DNA of 45,265 bases from an uncultured Clostridia bacterium (GTDB lineage: Bacteria; Bacillota; Clostridia; Lachnospirales; Anaerotignaceae), in contig CALWRF010000002.1 of assembly GCA_944383885.1 (NCBI GenBank), forward strand, positions 1-45,265. The letters run 5' to 3'. Under the pieces are notes generated by a model, which saw only the letters and a program-made list of their open reading frames with translations, ran no database searches and was not told the origin of the DNA. The first letter of the stretch is position 1, and each line of letters starts with the position of its first letter. The position numbers were made by a program, and so were the translations under genes. Of this stretch, positions 8,893-17,360 are shown piece by piece.

Positions 8893-10110
8893 ATGTTACA
8901 TGAGTTTGATCCAAATTTTGCATTTGAAACAAATATCTTAGAGGCAGGAGCATATTTTTCACATCCTGCTAAAAATCCTGAGGCGCTTCCAATACACATG
9001 TCAACAGCGCATAACGTAGAGGACGTTGCAGACCTTCTTGAAAGATACAAAGAAGGGGATTACTGCTACAACAGAAACAGAAACCCGAACAGAACAGCTC
9101 TTGCAGAACTTGTTAAATACACAGAAGGCGGAGAAGACGCAATTGCGTGCTCATCAGGCATGGCAGCTATTTCAACAGCTATTATAGCTATGACAAAAGC
9201 CGGAGACCATATTCTTTCAGACAAGACTATTTATGGTGAGTCAAACGAAGTATTTACAGACATACTTGGCAAATACGGCGTTGAGTCTGACATAATCGAC
9301 TTTACAAACCTTGATGAAGTTAAAGCTCACATTAAACCTAACACAAAAGTTCTTTATACAGAAACAGTTTCAAACCCTCTTTGCGGTGTTGCGGATTTAA
9401 AAGCACTTGCAGATATTGCACATGCTAACGGCGCTATGCTTATTGTTGACAACACATTTATGACAGGCTGCCTTGCAAGACCTCTTTCAATGGGTGCCGA
9501 CCTTGAAGTTATCAGCTTAACAAAATTCGCTAACGGTCATTCAGACGCTGTAACAGGCGCTATTATCGGTTCAAAAGAGCTTGTTAAGAAATGCCATGCA
9601 CTTCAGGTAGTTCTTGGCTCACAGGCTGACCCATTCTCATCATGGTTAACATGCCGCGGCATGAGAACAATGGAGCTTCGTGTTAAAAAACAGGCTTCTA
9701 ACGCCCTTGCTCTTGCTGAAGCGCTTGAAAAGAGTCCTTACGTTAAATCTGTTCACTACGCTGGTCTTAAGAGCAACCCATTCCATGAGCTTGCACACAA
9801 ACAGTTCGGCGACTACTATGGCGGTATGCTTACTGTAGAGCTTCCAGAAGAAGATGACTACGATGTAGCTACAAGCAAGTTCAACAAATTTATGAGAACA
9901 CTTAAGATTCCACACTACGCAATGACTCTTGGCGGCTACAGAACTACATTCTCATATCCACCACACAGCTCACATGATAACCTTACAAAAGAGCAGAGAT
10001 ACGCTATAGGTATCACAGATTCCATGTTAAGATTCTCAATAGGTATTGAAAATACAGAAGACCTTATAAATGATGTTCTTAACGCTCTTGAGGTTGCTTA
10101 CGGAAAATAA
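8893..10110 (+). CDS. PLP-dependent Cys/Met-metabolism lyase, methionine gamma-lyase-like (copy 2)
   Basis: 405-residue paralogue of the enzyme encoded at 5676-6869. By chance its numbering matches Pseudomonas putida methionine gamma-lyase: Y59/R61 (YCYNRNRNPN) for PLP phosphate, Y114 stacking, and K211 Schiff-base lysine (SLTKFANGHSD); R380 (MLRFSIGIE) is the substrate-carboxylate arginine. At position 116, where methionine gamma-lyase has its signature cysteine, there is E116 (IYGES). The LGG-x-E motif is LGGYRTT with R350. Copy 1 has the same two changes, so the pair probably shares a non-methionine substrate. A GGGGGG ribosome site precedes the ATG. No MerR-type promoter is seen just upstream, so read-through from the deacylase gene is likely. 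A strong terminator follows. Confidence 0.88.
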   Translation: MLHEFDPNFAFETNILEAGAYFSHPAKNPEALPIHMSTAHNVEDVADLLERYKEGDYCYNRNRNPNRTALAELVKYTEGGEDAIACSSGMAAISTAIIAMTKAGDHILSDKTIYGESNEVFTDILGKYGVESDIIDFTNLDEVKAHIKPNTKVLYTETVSNPLCGVADLKALADIAHANGAMLIVDNTFMTGCLARPLSMGADLEVISLTKFANGHSDAVTGAIIGSKELVKKCHALQVVLGSQADPFSSWLTCRGMRTMELRVKKQASNALALAEALEKSPYVKSVHYAGLKSNPFHELAHKQFGDYYGGMLTVELPEEDDYDVATSKFNKFMRTLKIPHYAMTLGGYRTTFSYPPHSSHDNLTKEQRYAIGITDSMLRFSIGIENTEDLINDVLNALEVAYGK

Positions 10111-10136
10111 TAATCTATAGGATTATAGGATTTTAA

Positions 10137-10165
10137 GGTCGGACTTTATGTCCGACCATTTTTTT
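10137..10165 (+). terminator. Terminator after PLP enzyme copy 2
   Basis: GGTCGGAC (10137-10144) pairs with GTCCGACC (10150-10157), followed by ATTTTTTT. Confidence 0.92.
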
Positions 10166-10230
10166 GCGGATTATTAATTACTAAAGAAAAAATACTGCAT
10201 TATTAATGCGCTTATGCGGAGGTGCTTGCT

Positions 10231-11154
10231 TTGCCGGTGTATACAGTTTTAAGTTCGCTTTTTGTTATATTTGCCCTTGCGGTACCGGGTTTTATATTCA
10301 GAAAAAAGAATTTAGCCGATGAAACACAGCTCAAGCTTATGTCGGCTTTTATGTTAGATGTAATACTGCCATCTATTATTATTTATTCAATGCAGACAGA
10401 TTTTTCCTCAGAAATGCTGACATCAGGCATAAAAGTATTTGCGGCGGTTTTTGCGCTGTTTGCAGTTGTGCTTATTTTTTCAGCTGTTCTTACAAAGAGC
10501 ATGGGACTTGATAAAAAGAGCATGGGTCTTGTGGCGTTTATAATGTTTTTTGCCAATACAGGCGGAATAGGCATACCCGTTATGAATATGCTTTTTGGTC
10601 CGGAAGCTGTTTTTTATGCCTCAGCTGCTGAAATGGCAACAGATGTGCTCATATTCACAGCTGGTGTGCTCCTTATGAAATCATCAGGCACAAATGAAGG
10701 AAAAATAGATTTAAAGGCTCTCCTCAGCCCCGGCACATTTGGAATAGTTACAGGAATGGTGTTATTTTTGCTTGATATACGGCTGCCGGACATAATAAAT
10801 AATGTGCTTGAAACCATATCAGGCGCAAGCCTTCCGGTTACAATGTTTGTAATAGGTGCACAAATAGGGGGTATAGACTTTAAAGCTCTTGGCGGCAAGT
10901 GGAGAGTATTTGTTGTTACTGCGGCTAAACTTTTAGTAGTCCCAATACTTATGTATTTCATATCAATTAAATTCATTAAGTGTGATACACTTCCTGCCAT
11001 GGTGCTTACTGTGCTCTATGCAATGCCTACAGGCGGAGCCGCTGCGATATTTGCCCAAGAATACGGGGCTGACAGTGAGTTTGCGGCTGAAGCTGTTTTC
11101 CTTACGGATATATTTTGCATTGTTACACTACCTGTGATGATTGTAATATTGTGA
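10231..11154 (+). CDS. AEC-family (auxin efflux carrier-like) transporter
   Basis: 307-residue polytopic membrane protein of the auxin efflux carrier/malonate permease family (PF03547). About ten hydrophobic helices are arranged as two five-helix halves, with a polar break near residues 155-165. The TTG at 10231 is chosen because GGAGGTG ends 6 bases before it; the upstream GTG would lie inside that ribosome site. Family members move carboxylates or amino-acid-derived anions. It lies downstream of the PLP enzyme but beyond that gene's terminator, so it is probably separately transcribed. It could export the 2-oxoacid or carboxylate product of the neighbouring lyases (inference). Confidence 0.82.
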   Translation: MPVYTVLSSLFVIFALAVPGFIFRKKNLADETQLKLMSAFMLDVILPSIIIYSMQTDFSSEMLTSGIKVFAAVFALFAVVLIFSAVLTKSMGLDKKSMGLVAFIMFFANTGGIGIPVMNMLFGPEAVFYASAAEMATDVLIFTAGVLLMKSSGTNEGKIDLKALLSPGTFGIVTGMVLFLLDIRLPDIINNVLETISGASLPVTMFVIGAQIGGIDFKALGGKWRVFVVTAAKLLVVPILMYFISIKFIKCDTLPAMVLTVLYAMPTGGAAAIFAQEYGADSEFAAEAVFLTDIFCIVTLPVMIVIL

Positions 11155-11369
11155 CTATATTACATAAAAAGTGAATATGATTTTATGCCGTTTTAATTGA
11201 AAGTGCAGTTTAAACAATTTTGTAAAAATCAACAAAAAATCTATACAAGATTATAGGGTTTAAAAAACTTATATTTATACAAATTATTATATAAATTGTA
11301 TATATACAGTGTTATATGGATATTTAAAAGATAAAAAATGATGAAAAAGCACAAGTGATTTATTATACA
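11155..11369. other. AT-rich spacer with an extra operator-like dyad
   Basis: No gene is seen. At 11241-11256, CTATA-N6-TATAG is followed by GGTTTAAA, close to the MerR-type dyad in the promoter 115 bases downstream but with one extra base between arms and no -35 box. It could be an accessory binding site. Confidence 0.35.
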
Positions 11370-11400
11370 TTGACTCTATAACTGCTACAGGGTTTAAAAT
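11370..11400 (+). promoter_or_regulatory. MerR-type promoter of the AGCS symporter gene
   Basis: -35 TTGACT (11370-11375), a 19-base spacer (11376-11394) and -10 TAAAAT (11395-11400). The dyad ACTCTATA / TACAGGGT matches at 6 of 8 positions. It shares ACTCTAT and CTACAG with the promoter at 7041-7011 and AGGGTTTA with that at 7520. Confidence 0.72.
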
Positions 11401-11542
11401 TTAATCATACTTTAATGTTTGCGCAGCATTGAAAGTTTACATTGCGTGGAATTACTCCATACTAACGGCTTAGCCGGATGATATCCTGCCATAGGGAGAG
11501 GCGGGGTATTGCAATGCAATTTTAAGAGGGGGAATTATAAAT
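11401..11542 (+). other. Structured 142-base 5' leader of the AGCS gene
   Basis: Contains CGGC-tta-GCCG (about 11466-11476), CCTGCC / GGCGGG (about 11485-11505) and ATTGC-aat-GCAAT hairpins just before the AAGAGGGGGA ribosome site. It matches no riboswitch that I recognise. Confidence 0.45.
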
Positions 11543-13093
11543 ATGTCATTTCCAGAATTATTTGCAGCAGTAATTAACTGGGTAAACGATACCGTTTGGA
11601 GTGCACCATTTCTTTTATTCGTTATCGTTATAGGTGTATATTTCTTCTTTGGTTCCGGTCTGTTCACTATCAGGCATTTCGGTCATATAATGAAATATAC
11701 ATTTGGCAATGTTATTGGCAAAAACAACAAAGACAGCTCGGAATTGCAGAAAAAAGAAGGTCAGCTTTCACCGTTTGAAGCTGTATGTATAGCTATCGGC
11801 GGCTGTGTTGGCACAGGCAATATCGCCGGTGTTGCTTCTTCTATAGCAGTAGGCGGACCTGGTTCCATATTCTGGCTCTGGGTTTGGGCTTTCTTAGGAA
11901 TGATGGTTAAAATGGTTGAGGTTACTCTTGCCTGCCATTACCGTTCTAAAAACGAGAAAGGCGACTACTACGGCGGCGGTACATACTATATTGAAAAAGG
12001 TCTTGGCAGACAGAAAAAAATGCCTGGCGCTATGGCTCTTGCAGTGCTTTTTGCTGTAGGTTTCATCGCTCAGTTCCTTGGCGGCTCACAGGCATACTCA
12101 ATTTCTGAAACACTTAACGTTTCATTCGGTATTAACATGCTTCTTGTAACTTTCATTTATACAGTAGTTCTTTACTGGGTAATTTGGAAAGGTACAGGAC
12201 GTGTTGCCAAAGTTGCTACAAGACTTGTTCCTTTTATGTGCGTATTATTCATGGTTGGCGGCGTTATACTTATTATAGCTAATATCGCCAATGTTCCACA
12301 TCTTGTTTATCAGATTTTCCATGACGCTTTTACAGGCTCTGCGGCAGTTGGCGGTTTTGTTGGTTCAACAGTTTCTGTAGCAGTTAGGGAAGGTGTTGCT
12401 CGTTCAATCAACTCAAACGAAGCAGGACAGGGTTCTTCACCGCTTGTTCATGGTTCAGCCAACACAATTCATCCTGTAAGAGAAGGTCTTTGGGGCGCTT
12501 TTGAAGTATTTACAGATACTATCATCGTTTGCTCTATAACAGCTCTTGCCGTACTTGCTTCAGGCGCTTATGAAACAGGTCTTGGCGGCGCTACACTTAC
12601 AATAGCTGCATTTGAAACAGTATTCGGCGCAGGCGCTGACTGGTTTATTGGCATTATGTGTATACTTTTCGGTATTACAACAACAGGCGGCTGGTTCTTA
12701 TACTATATATCAGTTATACAGTGGCTTTTCAGAAAACATCCTATCACACGTGACAGGCTCTGCTATTTATTCAAATTCGTATTCCCTATACCGAATATGG
12801 TAATTGTTTGGGCTATCACATCAGGCGGTTACGACGCAGACCTCTTCTGGGCTGTAGTTAACGTTACACTTATACTTCCTGTATTCTCAAACTTACTTGC
12901 TTTGTTCCTGCTCAGAAAGAAATTCTGGGAACTTCTTAAAGACTACAAAGCACGTTATATGGGAATTGGTAAAGTTGACCCTAACTTCTACGTATTCTAT
13001 GAAGATGACCCTGAAGTATTTGCTCAGGAAGAAGCTTTCCGCCAAGAGCTTAGAAAAATTGACGAACAGGCTCTTGCGTCGCGAAAAGGCTGA
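11543..13093 (+). CDS. AGCS-family sodium:alanine/glycine-type symporter
   Basis: 516-residue sodium-coupled amino-acid importer (PF01235, AlsT/AgcS/DagA family). The signature GTGNIAGV (90-97) and GGPGSIFW (104-111) form the substrate and Na+ site. About ten membrane helices run through to residue 455, followed by an acidic cytosolic tail. Substrates in the family are small amino acids such as alanine and glycine; specificity cannot be read here. Leu/Ala codon use is strongly CTT/GCT-biased, unlike the cca-CotS genes, suggesting high expression. A ribosome site AGAGGGGGA precedes the ATG. It shares a MerR-type promoter with the PLP lyase and deacylase genes, so it may import their substrate (inference). 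Confidence 0.93.
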   Translation: MSFPELFAAVINWVNDTVWSAPFLLFVIVIGVYFFFGSGLFTIRHFGHIMKYTFGNVIGKNNKDSSELQKKEGQLSPFEAVCIAIGGCVGTGNIAGVASSIAVGGPGSIFWLWVWAFLGMMVKMVEVTLACHYRSKNEKGDYYGGGTYYIEKGLGRQKKMPGAMALAVLFAVGFIAQFLGGSQAYSISETLNVSFGINMLLVTFIYTVVLYWVIWKGTGRVAKVATRLVPFMCVLFMVGGVILIIANIANVPHLVYQIFHDAFTGSAAVGGFVGSTVSVAVREGVARSINSNEAGQGSSPLVHGSANTIHPVREGLWGAFEVFTDTIIVCSITALAVLASGAYETGLGGATLTIAAFETVFGAGADWFIGIMCILFGITTTGGWFLYYISVIQWLFRKHPITRDRLCYLFKFVFPIPNMVIVWAITSGGYDADLFWAVVNVTLILPVFSNLLALFLLRKKFWELLKDYKARYMGIGKVDPNFYVFYEDDPEVFAQEEAFRQELRKIDEQALASRKG

Positions 13094-13489
13094 TAAGAAT
13101 GCCATAATATGCAGTGTTTGGACGTATTAAAAGAATATCATTAATTAGTTTATATTATCCCATTTGATTTAAGAAAGCTGTTCCATAAATTTAGTTTGCG
13201 GGGCGGCTTTCTTTTATATTTTAAATTAATAAAACAAACAAAAAACAGGAAATATCTATAATCGTTGCTGCCTTAAAAGCCTTAAATAAAGCTTTGCGGG
13301 AAAGGCGTATTGGCTTTTTATGGGGCGTTATTAATTTTTATATGCGCGGTTTACTGCATATATATTGTTTTTTTTGCTAATAAAACAGAATAATATATTA
13401 AAAAGTATTAATAAAAAACCGGATGATTTTTTGACAAAAATATTGTAAAATATAACCATGCATTAAAATAATATAAACGGGGGCTTGGG
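13094..13489. other. 396-base intergenic region
   Basis: Holds the AGCS terminator and a second hairpin (AAAAGCC 13275-13281 / GGCTTTT 13312-13318, then T) but no gene. TTGACA near 13432-13437 is followed by TATAAC at a 14-base spacing, so promoter assignment for the next gene is unsure. Confidence 0.5.
13172..13216 (+). terminator. Terminator after the AGCS gene
   Basis: AGAAAGC (13172-13178) pairs with GCTTTCT (13206-13212) across a long loop, followed by TTTAT. Moderate strength. Confidence 0.55.
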
Positions 13490-14716
13490 ATGAAGGTAGA
13501 ATTTAAAAGATATTTAGCTCTTGGCATTACCCTTACATGTGTTATGCTCATAGGCATTGTTTTATATTTTTCAATAGGCAAATTCGGAGTTTTAAGAAGC
13601 AATATAAAATGGATTATAGGAATTATTTCGCCTTTTATATACGGTTCAATGGCGGCTTATATATTATCGCCGCTTTGCAATTTTTTTGAGGCAAAGCTCT
13701 GCAAACTGTTTTTAAAGCGCATGAAATCTGCCGGGCTTGCAAAAAAACTTTCGGAAAAACTTGCTATTTTGCTGGCATACGTGTTCTTGTGCCTGCTTGT
13801 ATACATATTTCTTAAACTTGTAATGCCGCAGGTTATAGAAAGCTTAAAATCAATTGTAACAATTATACCGGAATGGATTAATGAGCTTTATGATATGTAT
13901 GAAAAACTGGCAAAAACCAACCCTGAATTGGGCGGCTACCTTAATGAATACGCCTTAAAGCTTTATGACAGGGCAAATTCGTTTTTGGAAAAAGGTGTTT
14001 TTGACAATGCAAAAGTAATACTGAGCGAGTTTTCGCTGAGGATTGTAAATTTCAGCAACGGCATACTTAATCTTGTTGTAGCCGTTATTGTTTCCATATA
14101 CGTTTTAAACAGCCGCAAAACTTTTAAAGCGCAGTTTAAAAAACTTATTTACGCCTTGTTTAAAAAAGAAATAGCTGAAGCGATAATAAATGAGCTTAGG
14201 TTTGCAGATGTATCTTTTGGAGGCTTTATAATAGGCAAAATAATAGATTCATTCATAATCGGCGTTATAGCTTCTATATGCCTTAATTTGCTCAATATGC
14301 CTTATGCGATACTGCTTGCAATTATAATAGGCTTTACAAATGTAATACCGTTTTTCGGTCCTATAATAGGCGCTGTTCCAGGCGTAATACTTATACTGTT
14401 TATTGATCCGCTGAAAGCACTGTATTTTGTAATATTCGTTTTTATACTCCAGCAGTTCGACGGTAATATACTTGGACCTAAAATACTTGGTGATAAAGTC
14501 GGCATACCAAGCTTCTGGGTTTTGTTTTCAATTATAGTATTCGGCAGTTTATGGGGCGTATTCGGCATGATTGTAGGCGTTCCGCTCTTTGCCGTAATAA
14601 TGGATATAGTTACTAAGTTTGTAAACGGAATGCTCAAAAAACGCGGACTTTCATGCGATACAAACGACTATTACTCAAAAAAAAGAATTGCGCCTGAAGA
14701 TATCGGAAAACAGTGA
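13490..14716 (+). CDS. AI-2E/YtvI-family permease
   Basis: 408-residue membrane protein of the AI-2 exporter family (PF01594). Two N-terminal helices (about 8-30, 37-58) are followed by a basic cytosolic loop, a third helix (about 88-108), a soluble segment (about 110-205) and a C-terminal helical bundle. The conserved FIIGKIIDSFIIG (about 247-259), GFTNVIPFFGPIIGAVPG (about 283-300) and GNILGPKILG (about 327-336) are family hallmarks. Members include signal exporters and Na+/H+ antiporters; substrate unknown here. A GGGGG ribosome site precedes the ATG. It appears monocistronic, ended by a strong terminator. The context gives no clear functional link. Confidence 0.88.
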   Translation: MKVEFKRYLALGITLTCVMLIGIVLYFSIGKFGVLRSNIKWIIGIISPFIYGSMAAYILSPLCNFFEAKLCKLFLKRMKSAGLAKKLSEKLAILLAYVFLCLLVYIFLKLVMPQVIESLKSIVTIIPEWINELYDMYEKLAKTNPELGGYLNEYALKLYDRANSFLEKGVFDNAKVILSEFSLRIVNFSNGILNLVVAVIVSIYVLNSRKTFKAQFKKLIYALFKKEIAEAIINELRFADVSFGGFIIGKIIDSFIIGVIASICLNLLNMPYAILLAIIIGFTNVIPFFGPIIGAVPGVILILFIDPLKALYFVIFVFILQQFDGNILGPKILGDKVGIPSFWVLFSIIVFGSLWGVFGMIVGVPLFAVIMDIVTKFVNGMLKKRGLSCDTNDYYSKKRIAPEDIGKQ

Positions 14717-14760
14717 CAGGATATAACAACAGTAATGTTAAAGTAGCAGAAAGAGTAAAA

Positions 14761-14785
14761 AAGTTATAAAAAGTTATAAAAAGAT
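14761..14785. repeat. Tandem 10-bp A+T repeat (site 2)
   Basis: Two copies of AAGTTATAAA (14761-14770, 14771-14780) and a degenerate third. Same unit as sites 1 and 3, here with a 10-base period. Confidence 0.65.
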
Positions 14786-14792
14786 GAATTTT

Positions 14793-14838
14793 AAAACCGG
14801 AGATACCGCCTTCTGGCAAGTTTCTCCGGTTTTGTTTT
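14793..14838 (+). terminator. Terminator after the AI-2E-family gene
   Basis: AAAACCGGAGA (14793-14803) pairs with TCTCCGGTTTT (14823-14833), with an inner GCC/GGC pair and a T-rich tail. Confidence 0.9.
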
Positions 14839-14911
14839 ATTGCTGTTGAATGGGAACGCATTAAAGGATATAATAACATCAGCATTTATTTTTTTTACGG
14901 AGGTTGGCTGA

Positions 14912-16126
14912 GTGGATAAAATAATACTGCCGCCTGACGCGGCTTTTATAATTGACAGGTTAAGGGAAAACGGCTTTGAAGGTCATATAGTAGGCGGCTG
15001 TGTGCGTGATTCTATAATGGGCATTAAGCCGCATGATTACGATATAACAACATCGGCTAAGCCTGAGGAAGTAAAAAAAATATTTCCGCATACTTTTGAC
15101 ACCGGCATTAAACACGGCACAGTTACAGTGGTTTTAAATAAACAGAATTACGAAGTTACAACTTTCCGCATAGACGGCGAGTATGAGGACTGCCGGCATC
15201 CTAAAGATGTAAGCTTTACGCGCGATATACATGAGGACCTTTTAAGGCGTGATTTTACAATGAACGCCATAGCATATAATCCTTATGACGGGTACACTGA
15301 CATATTCGGCGGAATAGATGATATTGGCAGAAAAATAATCCGCGGCGTAGGCGACCCGGATGAACGGTTTAAAGAAGACGCGTTAAGAATACTCAGGGCT
15401 GTGCGCTTTTCTGCCCAGCTGGGTTTTGAAATAGAGCCTGAAACCAGAAGGGCTATGGAAAATAACGCTAACCTTATAAAAAACATAAGCGCAGAAAGAA
15501 TACGTGAAGAACTGACAAAACTTCTTATATCGGAGCATATTGAAAAACTGCCGCTTTTATGGCAGAGCGGACTTTTGGAAAATATATCCCAAAGGCTTGC
15601 GCGTTCAATTTCAGGCAGGGAGGATATAATCCAAAATGAAATCGCGCAGAGCGAAAAGATAGTGCCTGTGCTTTTTGCCATACTTACGCAGTTTATTAAT
15701 ACTGATGATATAAAAAAAGAACTGTCGCTTTATAAGTTCGACAATAAAACGCTAAACCAGATTATATGCCTTAATTCATTAATAAATCGAAAGGTCGAAA
15801 CTGATGAAATAAGTATAAGGCGTTTAGCCAGTCAAACAGGCATTGAAAACGCATTTTTGTTTTACAGCCTTAAAAACGCGCAGGGCGATTATAAAGCTGC
15901 TGAGGCAAAAAATATGCTTAATTCGGCTGTAAAAAGAGGCGACTGCCTTTTTTTAAAGGATATGGCTTTATCAGGCAAAGACCTTATATCTTTAGGCATA
16001 AAGCCGGGCAGGGAAATGGGCGCTGTTTTAAATAAACTTTTGGAAATGGTTATTGATGACCCGAAACTTAATACACGTGAAATACTGATTAAAACCGTAA
16101 AAGAAAATTTTATTGATAATATTTAA
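14912..16126 (+). CDS. cca: CCA-adding enzyme / tRNA nucleotidyltransferase
   Basis: 404-residue class II nucleotidyltransferase that adds or repairs the 3' CCA of tRNA. Motif GGCVRD (28-33) and the metal-binding DYD (42-44) form the catalytic head. RRDFTMNAIAY (about 112-122) and RFKEDALRILRAVRF (about 152-166) are the conserved neck and nucleotide-selection segments. The C-terminal half is the helical tRNA-binding body. Length is normal. The start is GTG at 14912, with ACGGAGG 8 bases upstream. Whether it adds CCA or only A cannot be decided from motifs. The CotS-like gene follows 55 bases later without a terminator. Confidence 0.95.
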   Translation: MDKIILPPDAAFIIDRLRENGFEGHIVGGCVRDSIMGIKPHDYDITTSAKPEEVKKIFPHTFDTGIKHGTVTVVLNKQNYEVTTFRIDGEYEDCRHPKDVSFTRDIHEDLLRRDFTMNAIAYNPYDGYTDIFGGIDDIGRKIIRGVGDPDERFKEDALRILRAVRFSAQLGFEIEPETRRAMENNANLIKNISAERIREELTKLLISEHIEKLPLLWQSGLLENISQRLARSISGREDIIQNEIAQSEKIVPVLFAILTQFINTDDIKKELSLYKFDNKTLNQIICLNSLINRKVETDEISIRRLASQTGIENAFLFYSLKNAQGDYKAAEAKNMLNSAVKRGDCLFLKDMALSGKDLISLGIKPGREMGAVLNKLLEMVIDDPKLNTREILIKTVKENFIDNI

Positions 16127-16181
16127 GTATATGCCCTCATAAAATGTATAACAGGCCATTGCCTGATATGGGGGATTTGAT

Positions 16182-17171
16182 ATGGACGAAATATTTGAGA
16201 AAATTCTTTTAAACGGGTACGGCTTAAAACTGTATTCGACGCGAAGGACAAGAACATGCCTTATATGCCATACTGATATGGGTGTAATGGCGCTTAAAAA
16301 ACAGCCGTCCGATGGCCTTATGATTTCATTTGAGGCCGAAGGAAGAAAAAAACTTCTGAAAAATGGGTTTGAGGGTATAAACTGCTTTACCCAGTCGGTT
16401 GAAGGTTTGCCGTTTTATACATATTCAGAGCAAAACTATACCCTTGAGCCGTACAAGGAACTTGTAACGCCGGAGGCGGACTGCAAAGAGACAGTCCTAA
16501 AAGCCGTTAAGACACTTTCGCTTATGCATAACGCGGCTTACGGTTTGGAATTTGAAGGCGGTAAAAGCGCATTGGACCGTCTGCCGGAACTGTTTGAAAA
16601 ACGTGCTGGAGAGCTTAAACATATACGTAAGGACATAGCCCGCCGGGGACAGTACGACATTATGGATATGGTAATAAAAAAGCATTACAGTTATTTTTTA
16701 AACAGGGCAAGCGAGGCGCTTAACCGCCTGGAGGAATCCGGTTACAGCAATATAGTAAAAAGTGCTGAAGAAAAAAAGACATTCTGCCATAATTCCTATA
16801 AAAGCGGAAGCTTTATGCAGACGCCAAAAGGCGATGTTTTTATTGAAAGCATGCCTAAAATAGCTTATGATATACCGTGCTGGGACATAGCATTTTACCT
16901 TAGGCGCTTAATGAAAATGCCTGATTTTGATGTGGAGCAGACAGTAAGGGTTTTAAACGAGTACGGACAATATACTGATTTTGATAAAAACGATGCTTCG
17001 GTTGTAAAAGCTGTTTTGCTTTTCCCTTGGAAATTTATGAGCCTTTGCAATGAATACTACAATAAAAAGCGCAATTACTGCCTTATACCGGCAGCCGACA
17101 GGTTCAGCAGGTGCGTTGAGGCATCGCTTAATGAGGAGAAAATACTATCAAAACTTGATAAATATGTATGA
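16182..17171 (+). CDS. CotS/YsxE-family spore coat-associated protein with degenerate kinase fold
   Basis: 329 residues with the layout of the CotS family, which has an aminoglycoside phosphotransferase/choline kinase fold and acts in spore coat assembly. The usual catalytic loop H-G-D-x-x-x-x-N reads CHNSYKSGSFM (about 206-216), so the catalytic Asp is missing. The metal-binding DxD region is PCWDIAFYLRRL (about 234-245). It is therefore probably a pseudokinase. Its presence implies that the organism sporulates or descends from spore formers. GGGGG precedes the ATG. It is likely cotranscribed with cca and is ended by a strong terminator. The family call rests on fold pattern and length. Confidence 0.65.
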   Translation: MDEIFEKILLNGYGLKLYSTRRTRTCLICHTDMGVMALKKQPSDGLMISFEAEGRKKLLKNGFEGINCFTQSVEGLPFYTYSEQNYTLEPYKELVTPEADCKETVLKAVKTLSLMHNAAYGLEFEGGKSALDRLPELFEKRAGELKHIRKDIARRGQYDIMDMVIKKHYSYFLNRASEALNRLEESGYSNIVKSAEEKKTFCHNSYKSGSFMQTPKGDVFIESMPKIAYDIPCWDIAFYLRRLMKMPDFDVEQTVRVLNEYGQYTDFDKNDASVVKAVLLFPWKFMSLCNEYYNKKRNYCLIPAADRFSRCVEASLNEEKILSKLDKYV

Positions 17172-17177
17172 CAGCAT

Positions 17178-17209
17178 AAAACGCCCGGTTGTAAAATACG
17201 GGCGTTTTT
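17178..17209 (+). terminator. Terminator after the cca-CotS unit
   Basis: AAAACGCCCG (17178-17187) pairs with CGGGCGTTTT (17199-17208), and the T run completes it. Confidence 0.92.
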
Positions 17210-17360
17210 AAGTGCCTTAAAAGGATTAATGCCGTTTTTTAGTTATGTTAAGCACTATATTCTTCTTGCTCTTTTTTTGAAATAATAATAAAATATAATG
17301 GTAAAGACAGAGTTTGTTTAATTATGTCTTAAATAAATAAAAAAGCAAAGGCGGTATGCC

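Noticed and set aside
11401..11542. Glycine or other known riboswitch before the AGCS gene
   Set aside because: Expected for this family in some Firmicutes, but the glycine aptamer core is not present; only generic hairpins are seen.
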